A stretch of 35,322 bases of DNA from Planctomycetota bacterium (GTDB taxonomy: Bacteria; Planctomycetota; UBA1135; GCA-002686595), in assembly GCA_029259605.1 (NCBI GenBank), contig JAJDEV010000260.1:1-35322 (forward strand), in the 5' to 3' direction. The notes under the pieces were generated by a model that was not told where the DNA came from, did not search any database, and saw only the letters and a list, made by a program, of their open reading frames with translations. Below, one piece after another: positions 15,413 to 25,200 of this stretch. How positions within the stretch are numbered: the stretch's first letter is position 1; the number at the start of each line of letters is the position of its first letter. The translations under genes and the position numbers were made by a program.

Positions 15413-17056
15413 ATGACGAAAGGCAACGAGGCGGGAGGATTCGTCCGGCTGCTCTTCCAAGGGAAACTCGACGCGACGGCCGTGCTGCCGTTCCCGTGGC
15501 CGAGCGACGAAACGCGCGAGACGAGTGACGCAGTCGTCGACATGGTGCGCGAATGGGCGGCGGACGCGATCGACCCGGCACAGATCGATGCGGACAAGAC
15601 GATTCCGCAGTCGGTGCTCGACGGGTTGAAGGAGCTCGGTCTCTTCGGTCTGACGATTCCCGAGGAGTACGGCGGCGCCGGGTGCGGGCAGTGGACGTAC
15701 GCGCAGATGATGGAGGCCGTGTCGCACCGTTGCGCGTCGACCGTGACGGTGCTCGGCGGACACCTCGGGCTCGGGATGAAGGGGCTCCTCCTGTACGGCA
15801 CCGACGCGCAGAAGGAGCGCTGGCTGCCGGCGCTCGCGAGCGGCGAGCGCATCGCGGCGTTCGCGCTCACCGAAGCCAACGCCGGCTCGGACGCCGGCGC
15901 GCTGCGCACGACCGCGGACCGTCTGCCGGACGGCTCGTGGAAGCTGAACGGACGCAAGATCTGGATCACGAACGGCGGGTTCGCGAACTTCTTCGCGGTC
16001 TACGCGCGCACTCCTCACCCCGACGATCCGAACGCGCCGCTCGCGAGCCGCCCGATCTCGGCCTTCGTCGTTCCGCGCGAGGCGGAGGGGCTCACGACCG
16101 GCGTACCCGAGGACAAGATGGGGTTGCGCGGTTCGTCGACGACCGAGGTCGGCCTCGAGGACGTCGTCGTTCCCGCCGATCACCTGATCGGGCCCGAGGG
16201 CGACGGCTTCAAGGTCGCGCTCAACGTGCTGAACTCCGGCCGCCACGGCCTCGCCGCGAGCTGCATCGGGCAGGCCAAGCTCGCGCGCGACCTCGCGGTC
16301 GCACACGCGAAGGAACGCGAGCAGTTCGGCAAGCCGATCGGCGCGTTCGGCATGGTGCGCGAGCTGATCGCCGGAATGAACGCCGACATCTACGCGATGG
16401 AGGCGGGCGCGTGGCTCACGGCCGGACTCGTCGACGCGGGCGAGCGCGAGACGATGCTCGAGGCCGCGTGCTGCAAGATGTTCGCGACCGAGCGCCTGTG
16501 GCAGATCTGCAACGACGCGCTGCAGGTCACCGGCGGCACGGGCTTCATGAAGGAGTACCCGTACGAGCGCATTCTGCGCGACGCGCGCATCAACCTGATC
16601 TTCGAGGGCACGAACCAGGTGCTGCGCATGATGCTCGCCGTGCAAGGAACTCGCGCGCTGGTGCGCGACCCGAACGCGCGCTTCGAAGGCGCCGCGGCGT
16701 TCTCCGGCGTACGCGCCGAGTTCGCCACCGAGCAGGCGACGCTCGAAGAACTCGCGCCGGTCTTCGCGCGCGAGGTCGGCCAAGCGGTCGCGCGTCACGG
16801 CAAGGAGATCCGCGGCGCGCAGCACGAGCTGCGCCGGTTGTCGGACATGGCGGTCGCGCTGTTCGAGATGGGAGCGGTGCTCTCGCGCGCGTCCACGCCC
16901 GAACGGGACGGCGAGAAGCCCGCGCCGAGCGAGATCGCGCTCGCACGGCTCGCCTTCCGTCGACGGGAGCGCGAGTTCCGCATTACCCTGGCGGAATGCG
17001 CGCACCCGGACGACGAGCTGATCGACGCGGTCTCGAACGAGAGCACCGGGCTGTAG
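15413..17056 (+). CDS. Acyl-CoA dehydrogenase (VLCAD/ACAD9-like, extended)
   Basis: A 547-residue FAD-dependent acyl-CoA dehydrogenase that introduces the trans-2 double bond, the first step of beta-oxidation. Signatures are FALTEANAGSDAGALRT (150-166), the flavin/substrate segment RKIWITNGGF (181-190), REQFGKPIGAF (302-312), QVTGGTGFMKEYPYERILRDAR (371-392) and the catalytic glutamate E398 in IFEGTNQVLR. This position of the Glu and the roughly 140-residue C-terminal extension after residue 410 place it with the VLCAD/ACAD9 type, not the short/medium-chain type. ATG 15413 lies 26 bp after the FadB-like stop. It completes the oxidation cycle with its neighbours; no acyl-CoA synthetase or ETF gene is visible. 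Confidence 0.93.
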   Translation: MTKGNEAGGFVRLLFQGKLDATAVLPFPWPSDETRETSDAVVDMVREWAADAIDPAQIDADKTIPQSVLDGLKELGLFGLTIPEEYGGAGCGQWTYAQMMEAVSHRCASTVTVLGGHLGLGMKGLLLYGTDAQKERWLPALASGERIAAFALTEANAGSDAGALRTTADRLPDGSWKLNGRKIWITNGGFANFFAVYARTPHPDDPNAPLASRPISAFVVPREAEGLTTGVPEDKMGLRGSSTTEVGLEDVVVPADHLIGPEGDGFKVALNVLNSGRHGLAASCIGQAKLARDLAVAHAKEREQFGKPIGAFGMVRELIAGMNADIYAMEAGAWLTAGLVDAGERETMLEAACCKMFATERLWQICNDALQVTGGTGFMKEYPYERILRDARINLIFEGTNQVLRMMLAVQGTRALVRDPNARFEGAAAFSGVRAEFATEQATLEELAPVFAREVGQAVARHGKEIRGAQHELRRLSDMAVALFEMGAVLSRASTPERDGEKPAPSEIALARLAFRRREREFRITLAECAHPDDELIDAVSNESTGL

Positions 17057-17064
17057 CTCGCCGC

Positions 17065-17742
17065 GTGCGTTGCGCCCTTTCCGCGGTCGTGCTGGCGTGC
17101 GCGTGCGCGCCCGGCGCGCCCCAGGCGCCGACGCTCGCCGAGGAGGTCGCCGCGTTCGCGGAGATCGACCGCGCGTCACCTCCGCCCGCGCAGCCCGTGG
17201 TCTTCGTCGGCAGCTCGAGCATTCGACGCTGGACCGACCTCGAGCATGAGTTCGAGGACCTCACGGCGATGAACCGTGGCTTCGGCGGTTCGCAGACGAG
17301 CGACGCGATCCGCTTCGTCGACGAGCTCGTGAACGCCTACGCGCCGCGTGCCGTCGTCGTCTACGAAGGCGACAACGACCTCGACGCTTCGACCGGCAAG
17401 ACCGCGGACGACGTCTTCGCCGCGTTCCGCACGCTGGTCGAGCGCATCCACGCGAAGAGCCCGGCCGCGCACGTCTACTTCCTCGCGATCAAGCCCTCGA
17501 AATTGCGTTGGGCGCGTTGGCCCGAGATGGACCGCGCGAACGCCCTGATCCGCAACTGGTCCACCGGCGTTCCCGCCGTTTCGTTCATCGACGTCGCGAC
17601 GCCGCTGCTCGGCGCGAACGGCCGTCCGCGCGACGACGTGTTCCTGGACGATGGCCTGCACTTGAACGAGACGGGATACGCGCTGTGGGCGGCCACGATC
17701 GGTCCCGTCCTCCGCCGCGACCTCGCCGCAAACGGCGGCTAG
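17065..17742 (+). CDS. SGNH/GDSL hydrolase, predicted lipoprotein
   Basis: A 225-residue SGNH-fold esterase. Block I is VFVGSSSIRRW (46-56, nucleophile probably S51), block II has G75 in GFGGSQTSD, block III is YEGDNDL with N104, and block V is D196-G-L-H199. The start is GTG 17065, giving a very short signal peptide (MRCALSAVVLAC) with a plausible lipobox VLAC and lipidation at C12. A nearby C14 and the brevity of the signal leave some doubt. It follows the acyl-CoA dehydrogenase gene by 8 bp, so it probably belongs to the same operon and may release acyl groups from lipids or polysaccharides outside the cytoplasm. The actual substrate is unknown. Its TAG stop is the first CTAG of palindromic element B. 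Confidence 0.85.
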   Translation: MRCALSAVVLACACAPGAPQAPTLAEEVAAFAEIDRASPPPAQPVVFVGSSSIRRWTDLEHEFEDLTAMNRGFGGSQTSDAIRFVDELVNAYAPRAVVVYEGDNDLDASTGKTADDVFAAFRTLVERIHAKSPAAHVYFLAIKPSKLRWARWPEMDRANALIRNWSTGVPAVSFIDVATPLLGANGRPRDDVFLDDGLHLNETGYALWAATIGPVLRRDLAANGG

Positions 17743-17868
17743 CCCGGGTTCCTGATGGGGCTTTGCCGAGATCGACACAGCGTCGTCGAACCCGGTGAGG
17801 GAGGGAAGTGCTGAGATGGCGCGTAGCTGCGTCGATCTCGGTGAAGCGTCGTGAAGGATCCGGGCTAG
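17739..17868. repeat. Palindromic intergenic element B between convergent genes
   Basis: A 130-bp palindrome bounded by CTAGCCCGG (17739-17747) and CCGGGCTAG (17860-17868), which pair perfectly. A second, inner stem of 22 bp pairs 17760-17781 with 17826-17847 with three mismatches, all transitions. The central loop is about 44 nt. The left end, read in reverse, matches the right end of element A (CATNANGAACCCGGGCTAG). It lies between the SGNH gene (+) and the SGNH-like partner of the MBOAT gene (-), where it could serve as a bidirectional transcript-end structure. No transposase is encoded, so if mobile it would be a non-autonomous miniature element. Confidence 0.65.
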
Positions 17869-17872
17869 ACGC

Positions 17873-18877
17873 CTAGTCGCCCGCGAAGACGGGCGCGAAC
17901 TCGCGCGCGAACGCCTCGGTTCCGGCGCGGCTGAGGTGGTCGCCGTCGTAGAAGAACTCGTCCGCGGAGTAGCGCTCGGAGTAGTCGAAGTAGCGCAGCT
18001 CGGGATGCTCGCTGAGCAGCCGCGCGATGAGCTCTTCGAACGCGCGCGCGTGTTGCGCCGGGATCCCTTCGCGAAAGCGCGGGTAGAGCGGGGTGGAAAC
18101 GAACGTGAGTTCGACTCCGCGCGCCGCGCACAGCTCGACGATCTTCTCGACGTGTTCGATCGCGAGCGCGGATGTGTCGCCGACCTCGCCCCCCTCGTTC
18201 AGGAAGTAGAACGCGAGCTTGTCGGCGACGACTTCGGGTTCGAGGTGGTGCTCGAACGGCACGCGGTAGAAGCCGCCCCATCCCTCGAACGAAGCGAGGT
18301 TCGTGTCGCCGCGGTAGTAGCCGACGATCAGCCGCAGATCGTCCATCGTGCCGAGCGGCAGCCACAGGTCGAATTTCGCGCCTGCGACGAGGCGATCTTC
18401 GGTCCAGCCGAGCCGCGCGCGCCCCGGCGCGTCGACGAACGGGTAGTACGCCATGTGGAGCGTGCGCGTCTTCGCGTCGCCGGCGAAGAGCAGCCCGTCC
18501 TGGGACGGGCTGACGTGGCTCGCCGCGACGGCCATCAGCACGCGTTCGATCCCCGCGTTGCGCTCGAGGATCGTGCGGAGCTTGTGGTACGTGAAGAAGA
18601 CCGGCTCGGCGTTACGCCCCACGCTCACCGCGTGCTCGAAGTACGCGGGGTCAAACGCCGTCGCCGAGTGCGAGGCTCCCGCGATCAGCGTCGTCGCGTC
18701 CGGAGCGACGACGAAGCGATCCAAATCGAAGACCGGCTTGACGAGCACGAGCCTGCCTGCGACGGACGCGACCAGCGCCAGAACGAAGCACGCCGCGACG
18801 ACCAGGCGCAACCAACGCGCGCAGATGCGCTGCGTCCATGCCGTTTCCGGCCGAGGCGTTTGCTTCGCGTCGTGCAT
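17873..18877 (-). CDS. Membrane-anchored SGNH-like partner of MBOAT acyltransferase (DUF1574/AlgX-like)
   Basis: A 334-residue protein with a single N-terminal membrane helix (about 22-46) and an extracytoplasmic SGNH-like domain. The nucleophile region is IAGASHSATAFDP (65-77, probable S69), and the C-terminal block is DGDHLSRAG near 313-321 with the Asp-x-x-His pair. Such proteins are encoded next to MBOAT acyltransferases and are proposed to complete transfer of the acyl group to an extracellular polymer, as AlgX or AlgJ do with AlgI. It begins 2 bp after the MBOAT stop, so the pair is surely co-translated. Overall similarity to AlgX is weak; the family assignment rests on motifs and context. 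Confidence 0.75.
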   Translation of the reverse strand: MHDAKQTPRPETAWTQRICARWLRLVVAACFVLALVASVAGRLVLVKPVFDLDRFVVAPDATTLIAGASHSATAFDPAYFEHAVSVGRNAEPVFFTYHKLRTILERNAGIERVLMAVAASHVSPSQDGLLFAGDAKTRTLHMAYYPFVDAPGRARLGWTEDRLVAGAKFDLWLPLGTMDDLRLIVGYYRGDTNLASFEGWGGFYRVPFEHHLEPEVVADKLAFYFLNEGGEVGDTSALAIEHVEKIVELCAARGVELTFVSTPLYPRFREGIPAQHARAFEELIARLLSEHPELRYFDYSERYSADEFFYDGDHLSRAGTEAFAREFAPVFAGD

Positions 18878-18879
18878 GA

Positions 18880-20277
18880 CTAGAACTGGAAGTACAGGAA
18901 GCCGCGCACGTCGCTCATGTTCAGGAGCGACACGACGATGAGAACGGCGGTGATCAGGGCGAAGCGCGTGTTCGGCTTGAAGCGGCTCGCGAGCTCGTTG
19001 CTGTTCTTGAAGGTGAACGCGACGAACAGCCCGGCGGCGATGTAGAGCGGCATCTTGGTCGCCATGTTGGCGTTACCGCTGAGCGTGAACGAGCTCAGGT
19101 CGAACATCGACGACAGGACGTGCAGCGCGTCGGAGAACGAGCTCGACACGAACAGCACACGCGTGCCGACGATCCCCGCGAAGGTCAGCACCCACGCGAG
19201 CAGGAACGGGAGCCGCTTGCCCGCGCGATCCATCATGTGCGACGACATCACGAAGAGCCCGTTGATCACGCCCCAAACGACGAACGTCCACCCGGCGCCG
19301 TGCCAGAACCCCGAGACCAGGAACGTCACGAAGATCGCGAAGTAGAAGTTCGCGCTGCCCTTGTTCCGGTCGTGAACGCTCCGAAACACGTAGTCGCCGA
19401 GGAAGCGCGACAGCGTGATGTGCCAGCGGCGCCAGTAGTCCGCGAAGTTGCGGGCCTTGTACGGCGAGTTGAAGTTGATCGGGATCGCGATGCCGAACAT
19501 CAGCCCGAGGCCGATCGCCATGTCGGCGTAGCCCGAAAGGTCGTAGTAGTACGACACGACGTAGCCGAGCGAGGACGCCCAGGATTCGACCATGTTCAGC
19601 GCCTGGGCGTTGTCGAACCCCGATTGCGACCACTCCGACAACGGATCGGCGAACAGCAGCTTCTTCGCGCAGCCCATCGAGAAGAGGAACAGTCCCTTCG
19701 AGACGAGCGCGAGGTTCGGGGGCGACCGCTTCAGCGCGTCGTACTGCGGAACGACGTCGCCGTGGTGCACGATCGGACCGACGATCAGCTGCGGGAAGAA
19801 CGTGATGAACAGGAGGTAGTTCAGCAGCTCGTACTCGCGCGTCAGTCCGCGGTAGGAGTCGACGAGGTACGCGATGAGCTGGAACGTGAAGAACGAGATC
19901 CCGATCGGGAGCACGATGTGCTTGAACGCGACGCTCTCGCCGAACAGCGCGTTGTAGTTCGCGATCGCGAAGTCGGTGTACTTGTAGTAGCCGAGCAACG
20001 CGACGTTGCCGAGTAGGCCGCCGACGAACAGCGCTCGCCTCGACCACCCCGGACGATCGAACGACGCGCCGAGCCGGCGCCCGACGACGTAGTTGAACGC
20101 GACGCTCCCGAGGAAGAACGGGAAGAAGGAGCCGCTCCCGTACGCGTAGAACCAGAGCGAGGCGACGACGAGCGTCCACTTCGCGGCGCGCGTGAAACCA
20201 CGGGCGAGGAGCAGGGAGTACGTGCCGAAGACGATCGGCAGGAACACCAGCACGAAGACGTAGGACGAGAAGATCAT
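18880..20277 (-). CDS. MBOAT-family membrane-bound O-acyltransferase (AlgI-like)
   Basis: A 465-residue polytopic membrane protein of the MBOAT family. It begins MIFSSYVFVLVFLPIVFG, the typical AlgI-group start, and contains LPIGISFFTFQLIAYLVD, SYYYDLSGYADMAIGLG and the RNFADYWRRWHITLSRFLGDYVF block. The catalytic histidine lies in SGFWHGAGWTFVVWG. It moves acyl groups (often acetyl) across the membrane to a polysaccharide or similar acceptor. The frame opens 25 codons upstream, but ATG 20277 matches the family start. Downstream is its SGNH partner; upstream is an M64 metallopeptidase gene 128 bp away. No glycosyltransferase or polymer synthase lies in the window, so the acceptor is unknown. 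Confidence 0.93.
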   Translation of the reverse strand: MIFSSYVFVLVFLPIVFGTYSLLLARGFTRAAKWTLVVASLWFYAYGSGSFFPFFLGSVAFNYVVGRRLGASFDRPGWSRRALFVGGLLGNVALLGYYKYTDFAIANYNALFGESVAFKHIVLPIGISFFTFQLIAYLVDSYRGLTREYELLNYLLFITFFPQLIVGPIVHHGDVVPQYDALKRSPPNLALVSKGLFLFSMGCAKKLLFADPLSEWSQSGFDNAQALNMVESWASSLGYVVSYYYDLSGYADMAIGLGLMFGIAIPINFNSPYKARNFADYWRRWHITLSRFLGDYVFRSVHDRNKGSANFYFAIFVTFLVSGFWHGAGWTFVVWGVINGLFVMSSHMMDRAGKRLPFLLAWVLTFAGIVGTRVLFVSSSFSDALHVLSSMFDLSSFTLSGNANMATKMPLYIAAGLFVAFTFKNSNELASRFKPNTRFALITAVLIVVSLLNMSDVRGFLYFQF

Positions 20278-20342
20278 CGCAGGGGGATGACGCCGCGCCC
20301 GTTGGACGAACGTAGCGCACGCGACGCCGGGGCGCGGCGACA

Positions 20343-20371
20343 GATACACCACGGCCCCCAGAGGCGGTCAA
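20343..20371 (-). promoter_or_regulatory. Possible sigma70-type promoter for the MBOAT pair
   Basis: On the minus strand TTGACC (20371-20366) is followed after exactly 17 bases by TGTATC (20348-20343). The -35 element is a good match and the -10 element is poor. It would start transcription about 55-60 nt before the MBOAT ATG. Without expression data this is tentative. Confidence 0.3.
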
Positions 20372-20405
20372 GGCCACCGTTCATCGACCGATCGGCGTCG
20401 ACCGC

Positions 20406-21929
20406 TCAGCGCGAATCCGGAATCCGAATCCACCAAGCGCGCTCGGATTCCAGCAGCCCGAACTCGTCCTTCAGCACCCACGGGTGCTTCGCGCCGCGCA
20501 GCAGCGTCGTGTCGATCGCCCGGCAGACGACGCGATAGCGTCCGGGATCGAGCTCGCTCGCCCGCACGACGAACTCGTGCCGCCCGGTCCGGTTCGCGCG
20601 GCTGTATTTCGCGGGCTTCTCGCGAATCGGATCGAGCGGGCCCCGGCCGCGGCGATCGGCGGCGAGCGATTCGGAGCCGGGGAGCGCGTAGCGCTCGTCG
20701 ATATCGCGCGGGTCGCGCGGCGCCGCGTGCTCGGGCAACACCCACCAACGGACTTCGAGGTTGTGAGTCGCGGGTTGCATCACGTCGACCTCGAACGCGA
20801 ACGAATCCTCGACGTCGATCGTCGCCGCGTGCGTGCGCGGGATGGCGGGGTAGTTCACGCGCTCGATCGGATCGACCAAGCTGTAGATCCGGAGGACGAG
20901 CGCCTCGCGGCACGGCGGGCAGAAGAACTCGCCGTCGAGCATCACGCAGCCGCTCGCCGTCGGCTTCCACGCGTCCCGCACCTGCCCGCTCGCGCCCTCG
21001 TACACCCCGACGCCGGCGACGCGCGCGGCGATCCAATGCGCCCACGGCACTTCGAGTGGATCGTCAGTCGGCGACACGTTCGGACGCCGCGATACGGCGC
21101 CGCGCTCGTGCGTGTTCGTCGAGTACTCGTCTCCGAGTCGTGCGAAGGCGTGTCCCCACTCGTGAATCGTCGTCTCGGCGCTGCGACCGCCTACGCATGC
21201 GATACCCGCGCTCCCGGTGCCGAGCACTCCGGTCCGCACGTACACGATCGCCAGACCATCGTGTTCCGGCCCCTGCGCGAGCACGTCGCGAACGAGCGTC
21301 GGATCGATGCCGACGTGACCGGCGTACGTGCCGAGCGTCCGTCCGCCGAGCGCGGTGCGTTCCTCCCGACCGAAGCCGTCGACGCTGTCGTCCTCGCTCA
21401 CGACCGCATAGCGGCGGAAGTTGAGGTACGACGCGTACTCGCGGAAGGTCGCCTGCTGATCGAAGAACGACGGGACATCGGCGGCGAGCGCCTCGAAGGC
21501 GCGTTGGTGCTCGAGCGTGTAGCCGTCCCCCAGGATCGCGATGTCGACGCGGTTCGAGGAGGGGCCCGTCTCGACGACCGAGCTCGCTCCGAGGTAGGCG
21601 CTGGGCTTCGAACGCAGGGCGCCGACGCGCCCCGCTTCGGTGTCCGGAAACGACTCGGCGAGCTTCGTGTAGGTCCGCGCGGCGGCGCGATAGCGGCCTG
21701 CCTCGACGTCGGCCTCCGCCTCGGTCAGGAGCTCGCGCGCGCGCTCCTCGTCGTCCTGGCCCCGAGCGGCGGCGAGGTTCGCGGGCAGCGCGGGAGGGCG
21801 CGGCGCGCGCCCGGCACCGACGAGCAAAGTGGCCGCGGCGCACGCGAGGGCGAAGCGCGACGCACCGCGAAAGGCTTTCCACACCGAGCGAGCGGGCAGC
21901 GGCGGCGGGTGGATCGGCTCGTCGAACAT
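20406..21929 (-). CDS. Secreted M64-family (IgA-peptidase-like) zinc metallopeptidase
   Basis: A 507-residue exported protein. A hydrophobic signal segment (about 26-41, RFALACAAATLLVGAG) is followed by a short helical region resembling a TPR unit (ERARELLTEAEADVEAGRYRAA, written here in part). The M64 peptidase domain then follows: VDIAILGDGYT (128-138), NFRRYAVVSEDDSVDGFG, and the zinc motif H256-E-W-G-H260 with the family extension AFARLGDEYS (D267-E268). The last 170 residues look like a beta-rich accessory domain. M64 is named for an IgA protease but most members are uncharacterised secreted peptidases. I prefer ATG 21929; an ATG at 22001 would add 24 residues. The upstream region is shared with the divergent giant lipoprotein gene. 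Confidence 0.85.
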   Translation of the reverse strand: MFDEPIHPPPLPARSVWKAFRGASRFALACAAATLLVGAGRAPRPPALPANLAAARGQDDEERARELLTEAEADVEAGRYRAAARTYTKLAESFPDTEAGRVGALRSKPSAYLGASSVVETGPSSNRVDIAILGDGYTLEHQRAFEALAADVPSFFDQQATFREYASYLNFRRYAVVSEDDSVDGFGREERTALGGRTLGTYAGHVGIDPTLVRDVLAQGPEHDGLAIVYVRTGVLGTGSAGIACVGGRSAETTIHEWGHAFARLGDEYSTNTHERGAVSRRPNVSPTDDPLEVPWAHWIAARVAGVGVYEGASGQVRDAWKPTASGCVMLDGEFFCPPCREALVLRIYSLVDPIERVNYPAIPRTHAATIDVEDSFAFEVDVMQPATHNLEVRWWVLPEHAAPRDPRDIDERYALPGSESLAADRRGRGPLDPIREKPAKYSRANRTGRHEFVVRASELDPGRYRVVCRAIDTTLLRGAKHPWVLKDEFGLLESERAWWIRIPDSR

Positions 21930-22206
21930 GGTCGGAGGGTCGTTGCGGCGGCGCGGCACGCGGAAATTTACGTCCTGGGACCGTCGGGCGACGGGCCGCA
22001 TCGATTTCTAGCGTACGCCCTGCGTTCATTCATCGGCTCGCCGCTCGGATCGATCCGCCACCGTCCCGCGTCCGCCCCCGCGCTGGCTCCGGCAGCGGGC
22101 CGAAGAAGCCCCTCGGGGCGGGAATCGGCCGCGAATCCGGGTAGAATGGTTGTGCCGATCGCCCACCGTTCCGATCCGTTCTCCAGATAAGGTGGCTTCG
22201 ACGCCC
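21930..22206. promoter_or_regulatory. Divergent spacer upstream of M64 and lipoprotein 1 genes
   Basis: This is the longest gene-free stretch apart from the leader that follows it (358 bp in total, 21930-22287). I see no open reading frame with gene character. It contains TAGAAT at 22142-22147, a fair -10 hexamer for plus-strand transcription but without a matching -35. It also holds GATAAGGTGG (22186-22195), which recurs directly before the start codon of lipoprotein 3, and TAAATT near 21963-21968 on the minus strand. These are candidate promoter elements only. Confidence 0.3.
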
Positions 22207-22287
22207 AGAGAATCTGCAACGGGCCCGCCCTGACCCCCTAGAGCGAAGGCCCAGTCCCCTGCAGTCTTCCTCACGGACACCCCCCCC
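22207..22287 (+). promoter_or_regulatory. Leader of lipoprotein 1: AGAGAATCTGCAACG box and C8 tract
   Basis: The 15-nt box AGAGAATCTGCAACG (22207-22221) is repeated exactly at 25759-25773 upstream of lipoprotein 2. Further shared pieces follow (CCCTAG, GGCCC, CAGNCCCC). Eight uninterrupted C residues (22280-22287) abut the ATG where a Shine-Dalgarno would be expected. The box lies 66 nt before the start codon. It may be a promoter or regulator site, or part of a structured leader. Confidence 0.5.
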
Positions 22288-25200
22288 ATGAGTTTCCAAC
22301 GCTCGACCCTTCTCGTCGGCAGTCTCCTTCTCGGCTCGGGCTTCGTCCTCGGCTGCAGCAGCGGCGGGGGCGGAGGCAACAGCAACGCCGGCTTGTCGAC
22401 CACGTTCCGGCTGATGAACATCTCCGTCGCCGAGAACTCGGTGTGGCAGATCAACCGCCCGATCGAGTTCACGTTCTCGATGCCGGTCGACTTCCAGTCG
22501 GTGTCGTCGAACACGATCAACATCCAGAAGAGCGACGGCGCGCCGGCCACCGGCAGCTTCTACCTGAAGCCCGTCGACATGGACGGTGATGGCATCTTCG
22601 AGACCGTCGATCCGAAGACGGTCGTCTTCCAACCGAACTGCCCCACGGCGGCGGACCTGTCGGACGCGGGGCTGCTGCCCGGTGGATACTTCTACACGAT
22701 CACGCTCGACGGATCGGCGAGCACCACGAACACCGTCCTCTCGATGGACTCGCAGGCGCTGAAGGAGACGGAGATCCGCACCTTCTCGACGCCCAACTCG
22801 ACGAACTCGACGATCGCGTTCACCGACACGAAGCCCGGACCTCCGGTTCCGCTCGTGCGCAAGGCCGGCTCCGCGACGACGACGGACGGCATCTCGTACA
22901 TCGAGATCGGCGGGAACGCCGACCCCGCGTCGCGCATGTTCTTCGAGTTCGACGCGACGTCGCAGACGTACTCGGTCGTGCCGGGCGCCAACGCGCCCAC
23001 GACCGTTCCGCTCAACCTGTACTCGAACCCGAACTCCGCGGTCGCGGTGATCCTGGAGTTCGACCAGGCGGTCAACCCCGCGTCGACGAACATCTCCGAG
23101 CGCCGCGTCCGCCTCGAATTCCGCGACTCGGGCGGAACGTGGCAGCCCATCGACACGCGCGTCGAGCTCATCTCGAACTGCTCGCGCAGCGGCGCGACGG
23201 TCCGCCTCGAGCCCCTCGGCCTGCTGCCGTCCGACAGTCAGTTCCGCGCGGTCGTGCTGCCCGGTTTCCAGGACATCTACGGCGAGTTCCTCAGCGCCGA
23301 ACTCAACCAATTCGCCACCGCGCCGACGGACAAGCTCAACTTCGCCGGCCTCATGAACCCGACCGATGGCGCGGACGAGTTCCTCGAGGAGTTCGACTTC
23401 GGCGGGACGAGCATCGAGTCGTTCCAGAGCACGGACGCTCTGTTCGACACGCCGGAGGCCGTTTGGGGCAAAGGCAATCTGACCGCGGCGTTCGACTTCT
23501 CGGGGAACGGCGGCCCCGGCGGCGACTTCGACTGGCACATCCGCAAGGACCAAATCGTCATCCTCGACACCAGCTTCACCGAGATCATCGGCGGACCGGG
23601 TGGTGTGGCGAAGACGACCCAGGGCGTCTACGGCGGCGTCGTCGACGTCCGCAACCTCGTCATCGAAGGCGGCGGCGAGTTGCGCGTCCAGGGTCCGAAC
23701 CCGATGCAGCTGAACGCCACGGGCTATGTCCAAATCGACGGTTTGCTCAACGCGAACGGCTTCAACGCCAAGGACGTCGCCACGCTGAACACCGGCAACC
23801 AGGTCGAGATCGGCGGCGCCGGCGGACCGGCGGGTGGAGTCGGCGGCAAGGCGAGCGAGCGCTTGAACAGCACGACGCCGCGCGGAGGCACCGGTGGTGG
23901 CCCGTTCAAGGAGATCGGTACCGGTGGTCAGGGCGGGGAGTCGGCGTTCTCCGCCGACCGGAACGGCAAGGACGCGCGTCGCCCCGGTGGCGGCGGCGGC
24001 GGACGCTTTGCCGCGGACTACGACGTCAACCCGGGCTTGACCGGTTCGGGCGGAACGTACGCCCAGAACGGCTACCCCGGATTCAAAGATCCGAGCGACC
24101 CGAAGCTCGTCGCCACGGGTTCGCTCTCGAAGCTCAAGCCTGCGCCCGGTGGCGAACCGGGACCGGGACCGTTCAAGGACGCGACGACCGACAACGACTT
24201 CTTCGGGATCAAGCCGGTCGTATCGATCGACCCGGGGACCGGCGACGCGACGCTCGACGGCCTCGTTCGCGGCGAGCTCACGCGTATCTGGTCAGGCTAC
24301 GGCGGTGGCGGCGGAGGCGAGGCGTGTCCCGCAACGCGCTTCCCGACACCGAAGTGGAACGCCGGTAGCGACGAGAAGGGCGGCGGCGGCGGTGGCGGCG
24401 GCGGCTCGGTCCGCATCCGCGCGCTCGACAAGATCACGTTCGGTCGCTTCGGTCGACTCGAAGCCCAGGGCGGCAAGGGCGGCACGGGCGAGAACACCTA
24501 CTTCCTCGACCACGTCGGCGGCACCGGCGGATCGGGTTCGGGTGGACACGTCATCCTCGAGTCGGCGGTCGCGATCGACTTCACGAACGGAAACCCGGGG
24601 AGCGCGCTGAGGCGCCTCTTCATCAACGCCAAGGGCGGAACGAAGAAGACGGGCTCGCTCAGCGATGCCCCCGTCAACGTCAGCCACGGCGGCGGCGGCG
24701 GACCGGGCGTCGTGCAGCTCCACGTCCCCTCGATCAACCCCTACTCGGACGACCCGAACACGTCGGACATCATCGTCCCGACCCAGATCCTGTCGGTCAC
24801 GAACGTCGAACCGTTGAGCACGATCGTGAGCCCCCCGGGCATCCATATGATCCCGACCTTCGGCGCGCGCTCGAAGGCGCGCTCGAAGTGGATTTCGATC
24901 GGCGGAGCGGATCTCGATCCGGGCGGCGGCGCGTCCCTCGTCTCGTTCCTCTTCGGTGGAACGGAGACGGCCGCAGGCCCCGGTGCAGGCAAGATCCTCA
25001 CCGACTTCGAGCAGGTCCGGCAGCTCGCGCCGCTGCTCGGCCCGAGTCCGCTGTCGGCGACCGCGTCCATCTTGCCGGACGACGTGACGCTGCGCCTCGA
25101 GGGCGCCGAACTCGACCCGATCATCAACTCGATGGCAGCGTTGTCGACCGACATCTACCTGCGGACTCCGTCGTTGCTGACGAACTTCCTCGTCGAGATC

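Noticed and set aside
17739..17868. Element B as an insertion sequence or attachment site
   Set aside because: No transposase or integrase in the window, no target-site duplication that I can see, and the element ends coincide with gene stops.
23139..24368. 409-codon plus-strand frame inside lipoprotein 1
   Set aside because: Arg-rich, no domain features, frame-shifted copy of the real coding sequence.
24299..24410. Tandem GGC-rich tracts as a possible minisatellite or CRISPR-like array
   Set aside because: They encode the in-frame poly-Gly loops of the lipoprotein, have no spacer-repeat pattern, and recur in the paralogues.
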